Shown: positions 32,828-47,100 of the stretch, piece by piece
Position numbering within the stretch: position 1 is the stretch's first letter
Layout: the number at the start of each line of letters is the position of its first letter
Origin: Mesaphorura yosii
Lineage: Eukaryota; Arthropoda; Collembola; Poduromorpha; Tullbergiidae
Assembly (NCBI GenBank): GCA_009869945.1
Contig: WIXG01000112.1
Location: 1 to 64,000 of the forward strand
Reading direction: 5' to 3'
Length of the DNA stretch: 64,000 nt
The notes under the pieces: model-generated
Seen by the model: the letters and a program-made list of their open reading frames with translations, nothing else
The model's database searches: none
What the model was told of the DNA's origin: nothing
Translations under genes and position numbers: made by a program

Positions 32828-34016
32828 CGCCCGAATCGGATCGTGGATGGGAAACCGGTAACTCGCTTTAGCAATCATGGAGAACCCGCATTGAGGGAAA
32901 GGCCATAAATCTCAAATATCTTATAATTTGACGAAGACGAAGCCCACACTTCATTTTAATACAATAAAAGTACAGTAATACATATTTTACAAATGGAGGA
33001 TAAAACAATTCCTAATTAATTATGCAAAAGCAAGTAATTTTAACAATTTTTGTGAAAAAATTTAGCTAAAATAGGTTTATTTCTACAAGCTTGCCAATTC
33101 TGATTATTTTAAATATTTTAAGCTTACCTAAAAATAGTACAAAATCCATTCAGCAATACTCTTTGGAATTTAAGCTGATAGAATAATACATGCATGCGAG
33201 AAATAAAATTACATTGAACGCTTTTAAATGAGTAAATGAATAAATATTCAATTTGGAGCATATCATCTTGTTTGATCATTTTTCTTGTGCCATCCGTCAA
33301 AACCAATTTTCTCATTGTTGTCTCGTTACTTGATGCTATTTACTTCTCATCACCGACCGTCATCACTCATTACTCCAATATTGATATGGCTATTATTACC
33401 GATTGTTCATCTCCGGCATTGAACTTGAAACAAGTGTTGACGTCTCGCACGCCACGCTCGTGCCGTACAACGTATTTTTGTATTTTGAATCGCTTGATGT
33501 TGATAAATTCGCGTCCAAGTCCATGATGGCCTCGGCTTCCCAAGTCGCAAGGCATCCACTCAATTCTCAACCATCGTTTGGGCCGCACGCCGGGCCGGAG
33601 CATTTCATCTCCTCGTCGTCTACCGTTTGCGCCTTGCTGTCTTGCATTCGCCAATCAGTTGGTAATTCTTCCTTTCTTACCTGCCATTAATTAACTTGTG
33701 GTATGATTAATTATGTTATGCAAGAATAAAAGGTGAGTAATTGGGCCGATAAACGACCACGCACCACGAGTGTACAACAACACTCCATGCCACGCGATGA
33801 ACAAAAGAGTTCTTTCTTGGTTCATTAAAATGCGTACGCAGTAAAGCATTCAATCAAATTGAACTGAAACTGAAGTTGGAGAGCGAAGACGTAGACGAAT
33901 AGTAGTCGAATGGCCGAATCGGAACAAGGAAGCAAGCCACACGCTGGTTCCGCGATGAGGAATTTTTGTTGCCGAAATCACCAGTGGAGTCATGTTGAAA
34001 AGTATCCGGGTACTCA
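32828..34016. other. convergent 3' region of USP48 and the gustatory receptor
   Basis: This holds the USP48 3' UTR with AATAAA at 32963, then AT-rich DNA, then a richer segment around 33400-33620 with an open frame on both strands but no recognised family. The minus-strand receptor ends at 34017. Confidence 0.4.
32963..32968 (+). promoter_or_regulatory. poly(A) signal of USP48
   Basis: AATAAA occurs 136 bases after the stop codon, the only well-placed one downstream. Confidence 0.55.
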
Positions 34017-35668
34017 TTAAGCAGAGCTGAAATCCAGTGTAATGATAAAGTACGTAACAACAATGCTGCACATCTGCAACAAAAGTCCGAGACCGAGATA
34101 GGATAAGTCACAGTATGGCAGGTTGATTTAAGCCTTAAGTAACGGCTAAACTGCTTGCTTACATTGGCCACCATCGCGTATGACACTGTGAAGAGCCCAT
34201 TTCCACACACTCCAACCGCGTGCTGACTCAACTCGTGCATCAGAATGACAAGTTTGTGCTGCGGGATTCTGGCGCTGTTGTCTCCGTAGTTTATCCAATC
34301 TTGCATAGATTCTTGCACCTGACACGGAATAAACACGAAAGACCAGTGTGAATTACGTCAACTACTCACTGTATGAGTTAATGAATAATGAGTTCAGAGT
34401 TCATGCTTACCACTTTGCAAGTTTTGCCGGATATTGTCAGGTTCATTGATAACGTCACCAAAAAACAGGAGACACGGAATTTTTCGAACCAGTCGTCTGC
34501 AACGATGACTTTGTCCAAGTGAGTCGAGTAGTACACAATTCCTTCGAGGAAGTATGCGACCAAAAGACTCCCAATGGCCGCGCTGATTTTCGTCGAGAGA
34601 AGCTTCAAGCTGGCGTACTTTTCATAAACGCCAGCACCGTCCTGTGGATTCGACTTTAAATACTGCGCAAACGCCTTGGCTGGATACCAAAGCGTGAGTG
34701 CACTCATCAGAATCAAGAGATCAACATAAAATGCCGCGAAGTAGCGATAAAAGTGCATCACAAACAGGCTGATACCAAGCAGAGCGTCAGCGAACGTGGC
34801 GGATGAAGGGCGTGAGAGCAGAAGGGTTCCATTTGCGACAGCATCGCCACATTTCTCCATTCCGATGATTCCGTTGAGAAAATACATGAGTCTGGCCTCT
34901 TCCATGTAGCACGTTGAAAGCAAATTCAGACTCCACGAGGAGCTGCGAAATAACTCGTGACCGACCAACGGGTGGATCATCGACACAGCCGCGTACCACG
35001 CGCAGATTAGGAATGCCAAAGGCCAAATCTGCGAGATTGAGATGCATGGAACCATGACTCGTAGCATTAAATTCAAAAATTGGTCCCTTATTTGAGATAT
35101 TTACTTTTTTGTTTCCTCTCGGAAGGACTGGCGAACCTTCGACGAATTTCAGAACCCCGATAAAGTGCTTTTGCTTTATCCACAGCGTCTTTATGAAGAC
35201 CAGGTGATATATCACTGTCGTGAAGTTTCCAAAAAGATCAAAGTACACGATTGACTTGTGACCAATGCCCTCCAGGTTTAGTTTTCGGAATCGGGAGATG
35301 AATCGGTACACTGCCAAAAATTGTGTAATCACGCAGACCACCTGTGAAAGGAGACAAAGAAAGAAGTGTCAGCCGTCAACGTCAAAACTGATCGCTGACC
35401 GTAAACCCCGTCATTTGCGCTCACTCACCTTTTGAATTCGATTGGTCTTCAGTCGGAGTCCGGTCACTGGATCTCTCACGAACCGAAACGGGATGTAACA
35501 GAAGTAATATCCGAAATCAAAGAACAACTTGAGAAAGCTGTACACGTTACTGTTTTGCTCCTCGCAGACCAAAGCGTTGCTTGTTTGTGGTGTAAAATAT
35601 GTATCCGCACTCTCCTCCGGGCCCGTCTTGCGACTGTGATTTTGATTTGCCAACGTCATTTTTGGCAT
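34017..35668 (-). CDS. gustatory receptor family (7tm_7) chemoreceptor
   Basis: Exons (minus) 35668-35429, 35341-35105, 35028-34411, 34318-34163 and 34073-34017 join in phase to 1308 nt, 435 aa, the standard Gr length. All four introns are phase 0, typical of the short 3' exons of arthropod Gr genes. Gr proteins are ligand-gated cation channels of chemosensory neurons with the N-terminus inside the cell. The N-terminal block reads FFDFGYYFCYIPFRFVRDPV, the usual start of transmembrane segment 1. Several hydrophobic segments follow (LAFLICAWYAAVSM; FADALLGISLFVMHFYRYFA; ISAAIGSLLVAYFLEGIVYY). The last exons hold GNGLFTVSYAMVANM and the end TYFIITLDF, the Gr signature TYhhhhhQF with Asp in place of Gln. 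Ligand and orthology cannot be told. No inactivating change is seen. Confidence 0.9.
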
Positions 35669-38600
35669 GTGGATCTTGTCTTAATTGCTGTAGTGTCACA
35701 AGCGGCCGAACGCTGACTGAACTGATCGAGAAGTTTCCTGGTCGTTCACCGCCACCGCAAGGGTGATTAACTCACTGCGTAAACAGACGTAGTAATTGCA
35801 TTAATTTATTTAATAGCTCACATTGATAACTTGGGTTCTTTCCGTTTCTTCGACTCGATTTCAATATCAATCAATAAATTACACGTCTCCTCTGCGTCGG
35901 ATTGATAAATTTTTTATTTTATATTTATCAAAGCCCCAAAGTACTCATAAATTAATTCACTGGCAAAATATTCTAGAATTGATTGTTCTTAAACTTCTAG
36001 CCAAAGTTCACTACTGAAGAGCGACAACGGCGCTCTGGCACGTTAGAATACCGGAAATTGGATAAACTAGAAAATGGAGCCATATGGTCGTGGTCTAGAA
36101 GTCTTGCAGCAGTTAAAAATACACGACGCGCACTAATTTTCTCTGCAAACAAACGCCAGAGCCATAATCTTCAGCGTGGAAATGACGATATGACTTCAAT
36201 GACTACAATTCTCTTCGCTGTGGTGGAGCTTTCGCTGGAGCTTGTCCAAGTTTATTCATTCCCTGCAAGATTCCATGTCTATTGATACAATATCATTGCA
36301 CTAGCGTTACTTTTCTACCCCGTGGAAAATTAACGATGTAAAAGCACGAGAAAGAAAGCGACCGAGCTTCTGGATAGGTCTATTGGTGGCTCTTTATTGT
36401 GTTTATATGGCATTATTATTTCTGTCACTCACGGACGGACAGAGTGACCATTTGCGGTTATAAGAAAGGATCGTGACATGCCTGACAAATGAGGTGCAAT
36501 AATTACTTAAGCTTCCGCGTCATATGCGGAAGTATAGAAATAGATTCTGTCAAAATTCATAAAAATAGCACATAGAGTCAGCAGTCCTACAAGCATTCTC
36601 GGTGGCGTGCGTTCGCAGGGCTTTCTCATGTCTAATTAATTGTACCATAAGGTCATTAATGTAAATTAGCCATTAATTGCGGTCATAGACTTCTGAAAAG
36701 CTCCGTGCAAATTGGCAACAAGGAATTCAGAGCTCAGAAGGGTTTGAAGTTCGAGAATGAGAATTCCCATTCAACTCGATTTCTAAACTGTCGTCAAGAA
36801 TTTGCTCTTCAGGCTCTTGGACATGCGGACCGCTCATTTAAAGTGTATTGCATCAGAAAATGCTATGTGCCGAGCGTACGAAAATGAAAATGTGCATGAA
36901 ACGAGACGAGAAAGAAAACCCGTGAAATCCTGCGTACAAAAAAAGATGAGTGCGTAATGCGACTTTCGCATGTTTCATTAAACATTCTCGGGCGTTTTCT
37001 CACGGTTGCTGTTGCTTTATCGCATCGTATTACAACATCACATCACAGCAACCAGCAACAGAACAGTGCAAAGCATGGGATAGGATAATTTCATTAAAAT
37101 GTGATTACGGAAATGAAGAATTTTCAAGAAGAATTGAATATCATGCCAGTCACAGCCACAATTTTCATATCTGACGCTGACGATGATGCTTTTTAATAGC
37201 TTCTTCTCCTCGTTTTGTAACTGTATCGTAAATCGTGAAATTGTACGTTTTAAAATTTAAAATGATACGAACCCTCTCAAGGAAGAATTTCACGGTTCGG
37301 ACACTGAGCTTTCATCTTTCCTAATAGGCTCGATTTACGAACACAAAATCTAAATGGTTTTAAAGTTTCCGAGAACTACTTCGCTTGAAAATTGTTGTTC
37401 TGATGCTGACCAGAGTAAAATTGCAGCTCTCAAGCTCCTTCGACGACGGAACCAGTTGGAGGAAAATAAGAAAGAGACGAGCTTTTGGTCTTGAATCTTG
37501 TTTTCGTTGGGCGAATTCACGCAATGTCATGTCACATAGTTTAATGCACGGCCTGAGAATTTGGACGGCCAGAATTGAAATTTTTATAGCCTGTTAAGGT
37601 GGGACGAGAAAGAGTCAACATATTTTGAAAAAAATTGGTTCCATCATTTTTTGCTTCGATGCTTCGGTGTGGAGATGATTTAACTTTGCTTGTATTGCGT
37701 TGCGACTTGCGAGTAATCATGCACGAAAGCTTTTACTTTGCCTTGCCTTGCCGGGCTCGCTGCTTACGTGCTCACGCTCACGATGGATTTTCACGATTTT
37801 CTCAGTCCCGATGATATTGGTTGATGAGAATGAGATTTCGATGCGAAGGTGTGACCAATTCAGAGTTAATCAATAATGATTTGCCACATTTTTGCATTCT
37901 GCTCGCTGAAGAGCAGCGTGAATTGGTTTCGGGCTGTCTGCACCGCTGCCAGACGCGTCATATTCTAAGGCGTAATGACCAGTGAAGTCAGCTTCTCGAT
38001 TAATGCTGCGCGATGTGATTTTCCACGATGCGACCCAGTGCGGGCACGAAGATGACAATTTCGGCTTGGTGATTCTTTGCTGCTGTTCGTCCAGTAATTG
38101 TAATATTGTAATTGTCATCAGTTTCGGTCCCATGTCAGATTGGAAACGGAGACTACAGGAAGTCGCCAGTGCCAGTATTTACATTCCGTTTTCCATTCTC
38201 ATTCGGTAGCCATTCTCCACGATCAAGCTTCATGTCATTTCCCGTCCGAACTACGCACGCATTTACAATGCAGTTTGCTTTAAATATTCGCCAGATGCGT
38301 GATTTAAGATGTTGAACGCATGCTGAATGATGTTAGCTCAAACTTTAATCTGAATATTCAATGATGCGTGTTACTAGAAAAGTGCAGCGCCGTTTTAGAG
38401 CGTCGAGCACGTTTCATCATCGCATCGCAGCGACGTGAATAAAGTGAACGAAAATTACATCACATCACCACGATTATCATCGCCATCACCAAATGGCATC
38501 ATTTTTTGTAGGCCCGGCCCGGGCACGGTTCGAGTATGAGCTTTAAAGTGTAAAATACTTCCTGCAAGCCAGCGATGAGAGAAAAATTAGCTGGCCGCGT

Positions 38601-40701
38601 CTTGTCTGCCGTCAAAAATTGTATCAAAGCTTGTACGCGTACGGTACAAATTAACACCCAACTTGGTTCATGTTCAAGATAATTTTTTTTGCCCTGTTTG
38701 CGTCTGCATCCGAATAAAAGTTATTAAATTAATGTAAACCAAATCAAATTGAGAGCCGTACATTAATAAAGCACTGAGTTATGCCATGCGCATGCGTCCG
38801 ACTGCCAAACCTTACATGTCACTGCGTAATTTGCGCTCGCAACGCAATGCAACTCGATTTCCTCTCCAGTAATGGCAATGGCGAGTTGGTCGCTAATAAG
38901 CAAAAAATGGAAATCTTGAAAAAGTAATGAACCGTTTTCACGAATTCTGTTCCGAACTATGCCGCATGGGATGCCGATATGAAAATTCGTCGTGGCTGTG
39001 ATGCTGAAACGTAACGCCAACGCTGAAGCTGAAAACATGCGATACAGCATCAAGTAGCGACCAGCGATCACGCGAATGGCAAATATTTGAGACAGTCGTA
39101 ATGTCATCTGTCATTTGTTCGTCCACGATGGGATTCAAAATTCAAACCAACTTGCACTTGCGAGTTGACAGTTCATTGAACGTTGAAATTATTGTCATTA
39201 TTTCTGAGTTTACAATGTCTACAGTGCGATTATTACCAAAATTACCTGAATTACCAAAAATTGTGTGTTGTCAAGATCACGCCATTGATATTTGCCTCTG
39301 CCACGGTGCATGTCCAGCATTTGCCAGTGACAAGTTTGTTGACAAAATCGACTAAAAAAATTACAAATTATGCTGCCGTATCTGTAATTAGTTAAAATCG
39401 GAGTCCCGCATTGAGAAATCGAGTTCACCTTGCCCACCGCTTGGGTCCTGTCTTTGTGCTCCCTCGGAAAAGAGTTTTAGATTTCGGAGTGCGGTTCAGT
39501 CGATGTCGAATGACATGATACAAATTATTAGCTGGCAAGCAAGAAATGGACTTAAGTGCTGAGCAACATTTCACATTCGAGAATCACATCCCCTTTGAGC
39601 TTTTACTTGCGCCATGTGACCAATCCCAGTCTTAAAAAATTTAACAGGCTGTTAAGAAAGGCTGCTCTTTTTTGCCGTCCCGTCCACGTCCACGACCACG
39701 GTTTTACTCATGTGAGACAAGTGGTCGTGGTGGTGGCTTGTTTATGTTTGCTTCACAGCAAGAACCACCGTCTGTCTTGGCTTGGCTGCTGATTCTGCAC
39801 ACAGGCTTTTAAATCGTCTTGGCTTCTTTCTCTCAGCGTCGCTCTTCTTGCGGTGCGCTGCTTCTGCTTCTGCCGCTGCTCGTCATCTCGTCGATTCTCT
39901 CGCACTCGTTTAGCATATTCTCTCAAGCTAAGCCGACGAAAACAAAACCAACCCCTTTTTTTAGTTCATCAAAAACCTTTTATTATTCTTGTTAAATGTT
40001 GTGCTTGGGCTCGGAAGCAATCGCGCAGACAGATTCACAAATTACAGACCAGCAAATTAATTTGTGAGCGTTGCCTTTGCGCGTCTTAGCGAAAAGCCTC
40101 TTTTCGCCAAAACTTGGCTGAGTTGAGTCAGCGTCGGCTCTCTCCCTCGTAACTTTTTATGTGCAGTGAAGCCCGAGCGTTTTCCGTTTTTGTGCAAAAA
40201 GTATTTCAATCCCAAGTCACATTTCATCATCAGCAGTAGGAAGACGAGCCAGCCGAGACGTGTCGAGCGTCTCATCGTCGTCTCTCTAGCAGTCTCAACA
40301 AAAAAGTTGTCAACTTGCCCCGTTTAGTGCCGAAAAATTCAGGAAACAAAAAAATTGCGTTTATGTTCGCGTTTAACGCGACTCGACCTGTTTTATTGCT
40401 TGTCAAGTTTTTAGCTCGTGGTTTTTATTGTTCAGTGCTTTTTAAGCATACACACGCGTCCACGACTTAATTAAAAAGTGACAAAAATACATACGTGTTG
40501 AATGTGAATTGTTACAAATAGCAAAATAGTTGAGGCATCCTCCTGGCGTGATTAAACGAGAAGTATCAATGTGCCCCTGTTCCAATGACATGACGTTTAG
40601 TGTCCAATTCGAAGATACGCAGAAATAGATGAGAAGAATATCACAGCAAACATGATCCAGTGAAATTCCTGATTCGTAATTCTAAAATTCCATCCAGAGA
40701 A
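35669..40701. other. large intergenic region upstream of the zinc-finger gene
   Basis: No supported gene in 5 kb. The part after about 39800 is likely the promoter and 5' UTR of the zinc-finger gene (richer in CTCGTC-type runs, pyrimidine tracts and upstream ATGs). A short upstream ORF ATG-ATC-CAG-TGA at 40652-40663 precedes the coding start. A palindrome-rich GTACGCGTAC site is at 38633. The rest is AT-rich DNA without visible structure, a likely home of regulatory elements I cannot identify by eye. Confidence 0.4.
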
Positions 40702-41136
40702 ATGTATCCCTGGATTCGTGACGCTGCTGCAGCGGCGGCGGCGGCCGCAGTCAATTTCTCGGGCTCACATCACAGTCATGGACATGGCCCCGGCTCCGGT
40801 CACAGCCACAGCAGTTCGCAGCACCACCATCAGCAACTCAGCCCCGGTCCCGTGTCCGTGTCACACGCGCAGGTCCACGCCCATGCACACTCACACGCAA
40901 ACAATCACGCGTATCACCAAGTTAATTTAGTCCCGAGCACCGGTGTCAGCGGCAACGTGCACATGAACACGATCGGTCTGAATAGTATCGTAATCGGAAT
41001 CAACAGTGGTGGCCTGAGCGGGCTTGGAGGTCCGTCTGGTGTCAGCGTCGGCGTCAACGTGAAGCACGAAGGCGGTGGATTCTCAAATGGAATCAACGAC
41101 TGCATGCAGCTTGCTCTTGATTATGCACAGAATAAG
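40702..41136 (+). CDS. rotund/squeeze-like zinc-finger gene, distal first coding exon
   Basis: This exon encodes 145 aa starting MYPWIRD, then nine or more alanines (GCG/GCC run at about 40720-40750), a His/Ser/Gly-rich stretch (HHSHGHGPGSGHSHSSSQHH and several HAHAH repeats) and a Gly/Val-rich tail ending LALDYAQNK. It stops exactly at AAG followed by GTAAGT, phase 0. The next in-phase acceptor I can support on this strand is at 56593, 15.5 kb away. The exon has no globular domain, which suits the disordered N-terminus of a developmental transcription factor. The ATG at 40702 is the first in frame after stops. Linking it to the zinc-finger exons is inference from phase, strand and the similar architecture of the Drosophila rotund/roe locus; it could instead belong to a separate gene. 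Confidence 0.65.
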
Positions 41137-44100
41137 GTAAGTAAGAATTCAGGACAGCTTTCCACTCCAGCTTGGCGTGGCATGGCATTCGATGAATCCT
41201 AAATTATCTTCCGGGCGAGAAACGAGCAGTAAGAAATGAGACACGCGGGTTTGGTCCTGAGAAAATGCTTCAGCGGGTCGAGAAGTCGAAAAATCGCGTG
41301 GTCGCATCCCGCAAGCCGCAACACATGTTGACAAAATTTGTTTTATCAGCCTACGCGTACGGTGGAAGTGGAAAGTCGAGCAAAGAGCCCACATGACGAC
41401 TCGTATTTCATTTCACATCATTTGTTGTCTTCCAACTACTTTGAGCGCGGGCAGCTTTTCTTCGTGCGAGTTGATGCTCATCTTCTCTGCTCTGCTCTGC
41501 GCTTCGTCGTCTTCGTTTTAATTTATTGCTTGTACTTCATTGACGAAAAGACGCTGGAATCTGCAGGAGCAACCACATGGTGTATTGTGACAGTGGTTTA
41601 TTAATTTTTGCTATTTTTACTTGCTGGCTCTCACTGCATTGCACGACGCGGCGTGGATTGGAAATGCGAGGAGTAAAAACAGGCTGCTGCATTTATCACT
41701 GGATACTCCTTGCAGGGGATGATTTAGATGAATTTTCGATCTGTATCTATTTTTGTAACTTGTAACTGCTTGACAATCGGTTGACTTGAGTGTTGAGTGC
41801 CCGTGCTGTCCTGTCCTCGCATCGACGCGTCGCCGTATCGAGTGCCATTGTGGGAATGTGAGATTGCTTTCCAATCTGACGCGAGAGCAGAGCTTCGATC
41901 AATTAATCAAGACGATGCTCAAGTCGTAGATTACGTTGCTATGCTCGTCCGATTGACGATTCACGCGTACGCGATTATCGTCATCGTCTTTTGTCTGCCA
42001 CGCGTAAAGTGAAGTGATAGCACGAAAGGATAAAAGTAAGTCGAATTTGACGATGGCTTCGTGTTCATGCATCAAGAAAGAATTCAGTGAATTTGTCTCC
42101 TGTCCACAAGCGTGCAAACTCCCGCATTGCATTCGAATTCGAAGTGAAATCAATATTTTACGACTTCGTGGCTTGGCTCGGCGTGGCGTGGCGTGACGAT
42201 GCGATGCTGGACCGAGGCCACAGCACAGCGTGGAAGACGAGGCATAATTTTTCATGCTTGTTTTCCATTTGAAATCCCTGACATCATTAAGGCTAAGAAA
42301 CAGCATGATTTATCTCTCTCGTGGTCCTCTAATGGTCGTCCCGCTCGTAAACTACTTACCGCTGCTGCTCAGATACGGACGCAGACATCAGAGACCGAAA
42401 CCGAAGACTGTGTTCGTGTTGGACAATTTTGTTTTTGGACCGAGCGAAGATTGAATACTTTGCCCGTACGAGTACGCGTACGGGTACCTTGCCAGCTGCG
42501 ATGCGGCGATGTTGATATTTTGATGGAAATGCGGATCAGAATACTTTACAATGCGCGACTGCGACACACAGACTCGGACTCCGGGCTCTATCGTGCAGGC
42601 AGGCAGGGAGAGAAATTGCTGCTGGCACATGGTGATTGATCTGCAAGATCGATGACTCGCTAATGTCTCAATGCGAATGCGAAGAGGGAATACCCGCATG
42701 GACCCCTGACTGTCAACATCCCCATGCGCGATGCGATGCGTTGCACTACTTCGCCGGCCTTCGTCTTACGTCTTTTCCTCCTGTCTCATCTTTCTTGCCT
42801 GTCTGCTGCGTGCCGGTCGTCGGGTCTCCTGGAATAAAAATTGTGGTCGTGGTCGGTCTCCTCAGTCGTCCACGTATCCACGTCGCGAAGTCGTAAATTG
42901 ACCAGACTGGCCGTATCTCCGTCAGTCGTCTCCTCGGACCGAAAGGTACTACGCGAGCTACGCGCGAAGATGTCTTTCTTGTCACTCAAATTCCACTTTG
43001 ACGTTATCAGACTCCCTGCATCCTGGTACAACCTGCGTTCGCGTTCGCGGACGATACGAATCAGTGTCTCGTGGGATCACATGACGATGCATTGCATTGG
43101 GTAGAGTTGAGACTAATTTATGAAGCAATGTTAACAAGTAAAATCTTAACTCGACTCCACTGCAATCTGCGTTGAAACTTAAGAGTTGTTCAGTTTTTCT
43201 TGTCCTTACTGATTAGTTGTACGAAAAAAAATTAACATGAAATTGCTAATTTTGTCTGTAGTCAATAAAATACGAATAGTCAAGCCAGTCGAAAAGTCAA
43301 ACCTCATTACAAGGAAATATTAAAATTTCTTACTTGCTTGGTGCGACATTTCAAGCTAGTCATATTCTGCTAATGTCAATTCGATTGTCTGATCCCGTAT
43401 TTAATTACTACCGTACGCATACAAATTGAGGTACCCAAAATCAATACCCTGCTCTGCTTTCTGCTACGATGTTGATTTGACTGCGTGGAGCTCAATTGAA
43501 ACCTGACAACTGACCTACGGCGCAAGAGCAAGAACAAAAACAAGAAGAGTGTCGGTTCAGGTACTCGAATTCCCGGCCACAGATTGCATAATTACCATTA
43601 AACACGTTATTTAAATAGTTTTGTTCTAATCCACGCGTTAATAGCACTATACGCGAGGCGGGAATTGGAAAAACCCAAAGCTGGTTGTTGTTGTGACCCG
43701 TCGCAACAATGTTGCAGTTGCTGTGATTAACATGCAAGGAACAGTCTGACAGTCCATCACTCGTCTCGTCTGCGTCTGCCTGCTTTTCTTAGCCCGGCTC
43801 GCAAAATCGCAAATCTTGAATCGCGTTGTCTGAGATTAAACTTGGGTCGGTTTCAGTTGTTTCAGCGAGCAAGTCAGCCAGCAATTAGAAATCCGAAAGA
43901 AACAAGACGAAGCCGTGGCACTCGTGATTATAATATTATCATTGGAATTGCCAATTGCAAGAACTTGACTTGTATTTTATACTGACCCTCTGCATTGTAA
44001 CGCATCAACAATTGCCATTTCAAGAAGAAGGGACCATGATGAGAATTTATATTCCACGCGGAGGAATCTGACTGTTATGACGCGAGAGAAGAAGAAGCTG

Positions 44101-47100
44101 TTATTTATTTGAGACATCAATTTCAACAGCACAAACTCATTTACATGCTTTGTCCACTTTGTTGCAAGTTGTACAACTCAGTTTGTTGTAAATTACGACC
44201 GAGTACGAGTACGAGCTTAGGCTACGAGCTCAGGGCAGACGCAGACCAAGAAAAGATCTGCAATCTGCATTTGCATTAATTCTGATTAGCATGAATTCGT
44301 GTGGGCTGCTGAACAAAGAAGGATTCGGTTGTAAATCATACATGAATTGTTTTCTTTGTTATCCCGTTTGAAGAAGGCCGAAAAGAAAGCAACAGAATGC
44401 AGAATGCAGAAAGTCGAACATTTGAACAATGCAAGCCAAACGCCAAGCCAGGCGAACATTGCACAGTAGCCTGAGCCTTGTCAATCAAATATTCCTGGCC
44501 TAATCGCCAATTTTCGCTACTCGGTGCAGAATCTTTGTGGTGGCCTACGCAGGCCAAAGTCCAAAATACGTGTAGCGTGTAGCTGGATCAATGGCTGTCG
44601 ACTTGTGGTTGTGGCAAGTTCCAGAGAAACCAATTAACTCGATTTGCGTCATTCGCTCGTCACATTTACGCTTACAGACAAGTGTAACCGCGTAATCGTA
44701 ATTGTAACCTGCACCGGATAGCACTCAGCTCAGGGTCAACCACTTTTCTCCATTCTCAAGTGCAGGCAGTGGGACTGAATGTACAGCTAGCTGAAGCGAA
44801 GCTGGAACGGACCTCTCTTGAGATACTGGCTCTGATGGGAGTGGGTTGTGGGATTCTCCCGGCATAACTCACACACGGGCTCCTGTCACGATTGCATGAC
44901 ATGACGCGATTCGATTCGGACAGTTCATCAGTTAAAAGTTGTCAGGGTCAAGAAATCAGCGGAATCAGACAAATCTTTGTCACCGCGTGATGGATTTGAC
45001 GATTACTGATTTGCGACATGAATTCCAATGTTTATTTAAACTAACTTAGTGTTCGATATCTTGTAATGGAATAATTCTAGAAACCGAGACGGCGTCGTCA
45101 GGCGCCAGTCGCCAATACAAGTGACAATTATGACTCTACCTGGTCACGCTCAGCTTCAAAATATTCCTTAGAATTTTAGTGTAGAGATTTCAGTTGAGCC
45201 TGAACGTAGTGTAGCCGCGGCTTCTTCTGGCTGCTGAGTTGGAAAAGTTGATAAGAATAAATTGTTGAAGCGCGAAACCCACTTGTGGAATTACGGCCGC
45301 TACGGTGTAAATGTAATAGTGCATTTCCGGCGATCACGTGCCGTCACTTATCTCTGCATCGCTGCTCCTGCTTTTGCTTCTGCCTTGCCGACTTGGAATT
45401 TGACGTGGACTGTGTTACAGCCGAAAATTTAGTGTTTGCGGTGATTCCTGTGACGACGACGTGTCTGAATGTACTATGCAGCAAAGGACAAGCCGCAGCG
45501 CAGCCTGACGTATCTCTGATTACTCTTCGGTCACTTAATACCCTGAATAATGCAGCAATTGAGGAATAAGCCAGAAATAATGACACTAAAGTGCAGCCGT
45601 GGTTAGGGCCATGGGACATCAACTGACTCCGTTGATGTAATATGAAAGAAATGCACGCACGGAACAGACACCAGATTCGCCGTTCGTCGAAGACAGCACG
45701 GGCGAATAGCGAGTAGGCAAATCAGCTGATAATGTGAATTTGGTGAATTTGCAATGCAAAACGGAATGCGAATGCTTGCATCTGCAATTCATCATTCTAT
45801 CGTTATTAATGCGAGCAAGGGAGAGGAGAGGCCGATGCTAAAATGCTACAAATTATTCTTTCCTTTCAGTTTCTACAAACATGCAAGATGAAAGCAGTCA
45901 CAGTTTCATTCAGGTCAGACTTTATTCAGACTACGAGAAACGACCGAACAAATGAAGTCAAGTCAAGCAAATGAGCTCGGGACCAGGACGAAGAAGGCGA
46001 CGGCGATGAGGCGGAGTCGGACTGAATCTATTTATCTTCGTCAGCTGCAGCAACGCAGCGGACTTCCAAATCACTGCCACACATCCTTCTTTGATCCATT
46101 TTGTTGATTTGACAATTCTACTACCGAGCTGCCACTGCCAACGCCAACGCCAAGACCGAAAAAGAGTTCCAAATAGAGAAAGGATGCTAATGTTGTTAGC
46201 GGTAGCGAATTATCATTGATTCCTTGATCTCTGAGTTTGCGCTAATTCAGTGCCTTCCTGATCCAAGATTTGCAAGACCATTTGCAGAATTAAGCGACAT
46301 CAGCGTCATTCTGCTTGAAGTAATTTCCTCGGCTCCGAACGAATAAAAGTCCATAAATTCATTCATCTTTCAGCAAGCAGACAGGCTTAAGAGAACACGC
46401 ACGAACAAAAGAGTTTGGAACTCGCAACCCGCAAAGCAACTTGATGGATTGCACAACTCAAAAATAATTACCAGGCAGACTAAAACACTTAAGCTTGGCC
46501 ATTTAATTTAAAAACCGAAATCTTGACTTTGACTTGAGAGATGAAGACTGACGATTAAGTGCAGCTCACGCATCACGGTTGAAAATGCATGAAAACTGCA
46601 ATCGAAATCAGAAAGCTGATCTTCATTAATCTACCAGCAGCAGAGCAGCAGAGAAATATTTTTCAATCCAGCTGACCACTGCGTTCATTAAACGTGAGAA
46701 ACTGAGCATAAAAGTAAATATAAAAATGAAACATTATAAAATAAATTCATTTTAATGAAGTGGAACTTGAAACTAAAGAGTAGCACAGAAAACTGAGACT
46801 GACTGAGAGCTGAGCATTATCCTCTTAATAATGGACACCACTCACATTCACAGCAGTCTCGTCTAGTCTTGAGAGATACATTAGAGTCCTGTGAGCAAAA
46901 GAGGTGATGCGATATCTTGATTGATTACCGCGTGTCAGAGATTTTTCTTGAGAGAAAGAAAAAAGTTGCTCAAATTAAGAGAAAGAATATTTTCTCGCCA
47001 AAGGAAGGAACTTCGTGAATGAGTGCTCGACGCTGTGACGGCCATTGCCACTGCACTGATTTGGGCTTGGAAATGCGCAGTCCAGCAATTTGTACACTTC

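Noticed and set aside
33370-33690. Overlapping open frames on both strands between USP48 and the receptor
   Set aside because: No recognisable motif, splice context or codon signal; probably chance openness in a GC-richer patch.
35041-35104. Frameshift in the gustatory receptor around 35080
   Set aside because: GTAAAT at 35104 and CTCGCAG ending at 35029 bound a short phase-0 intron that restores the frame.
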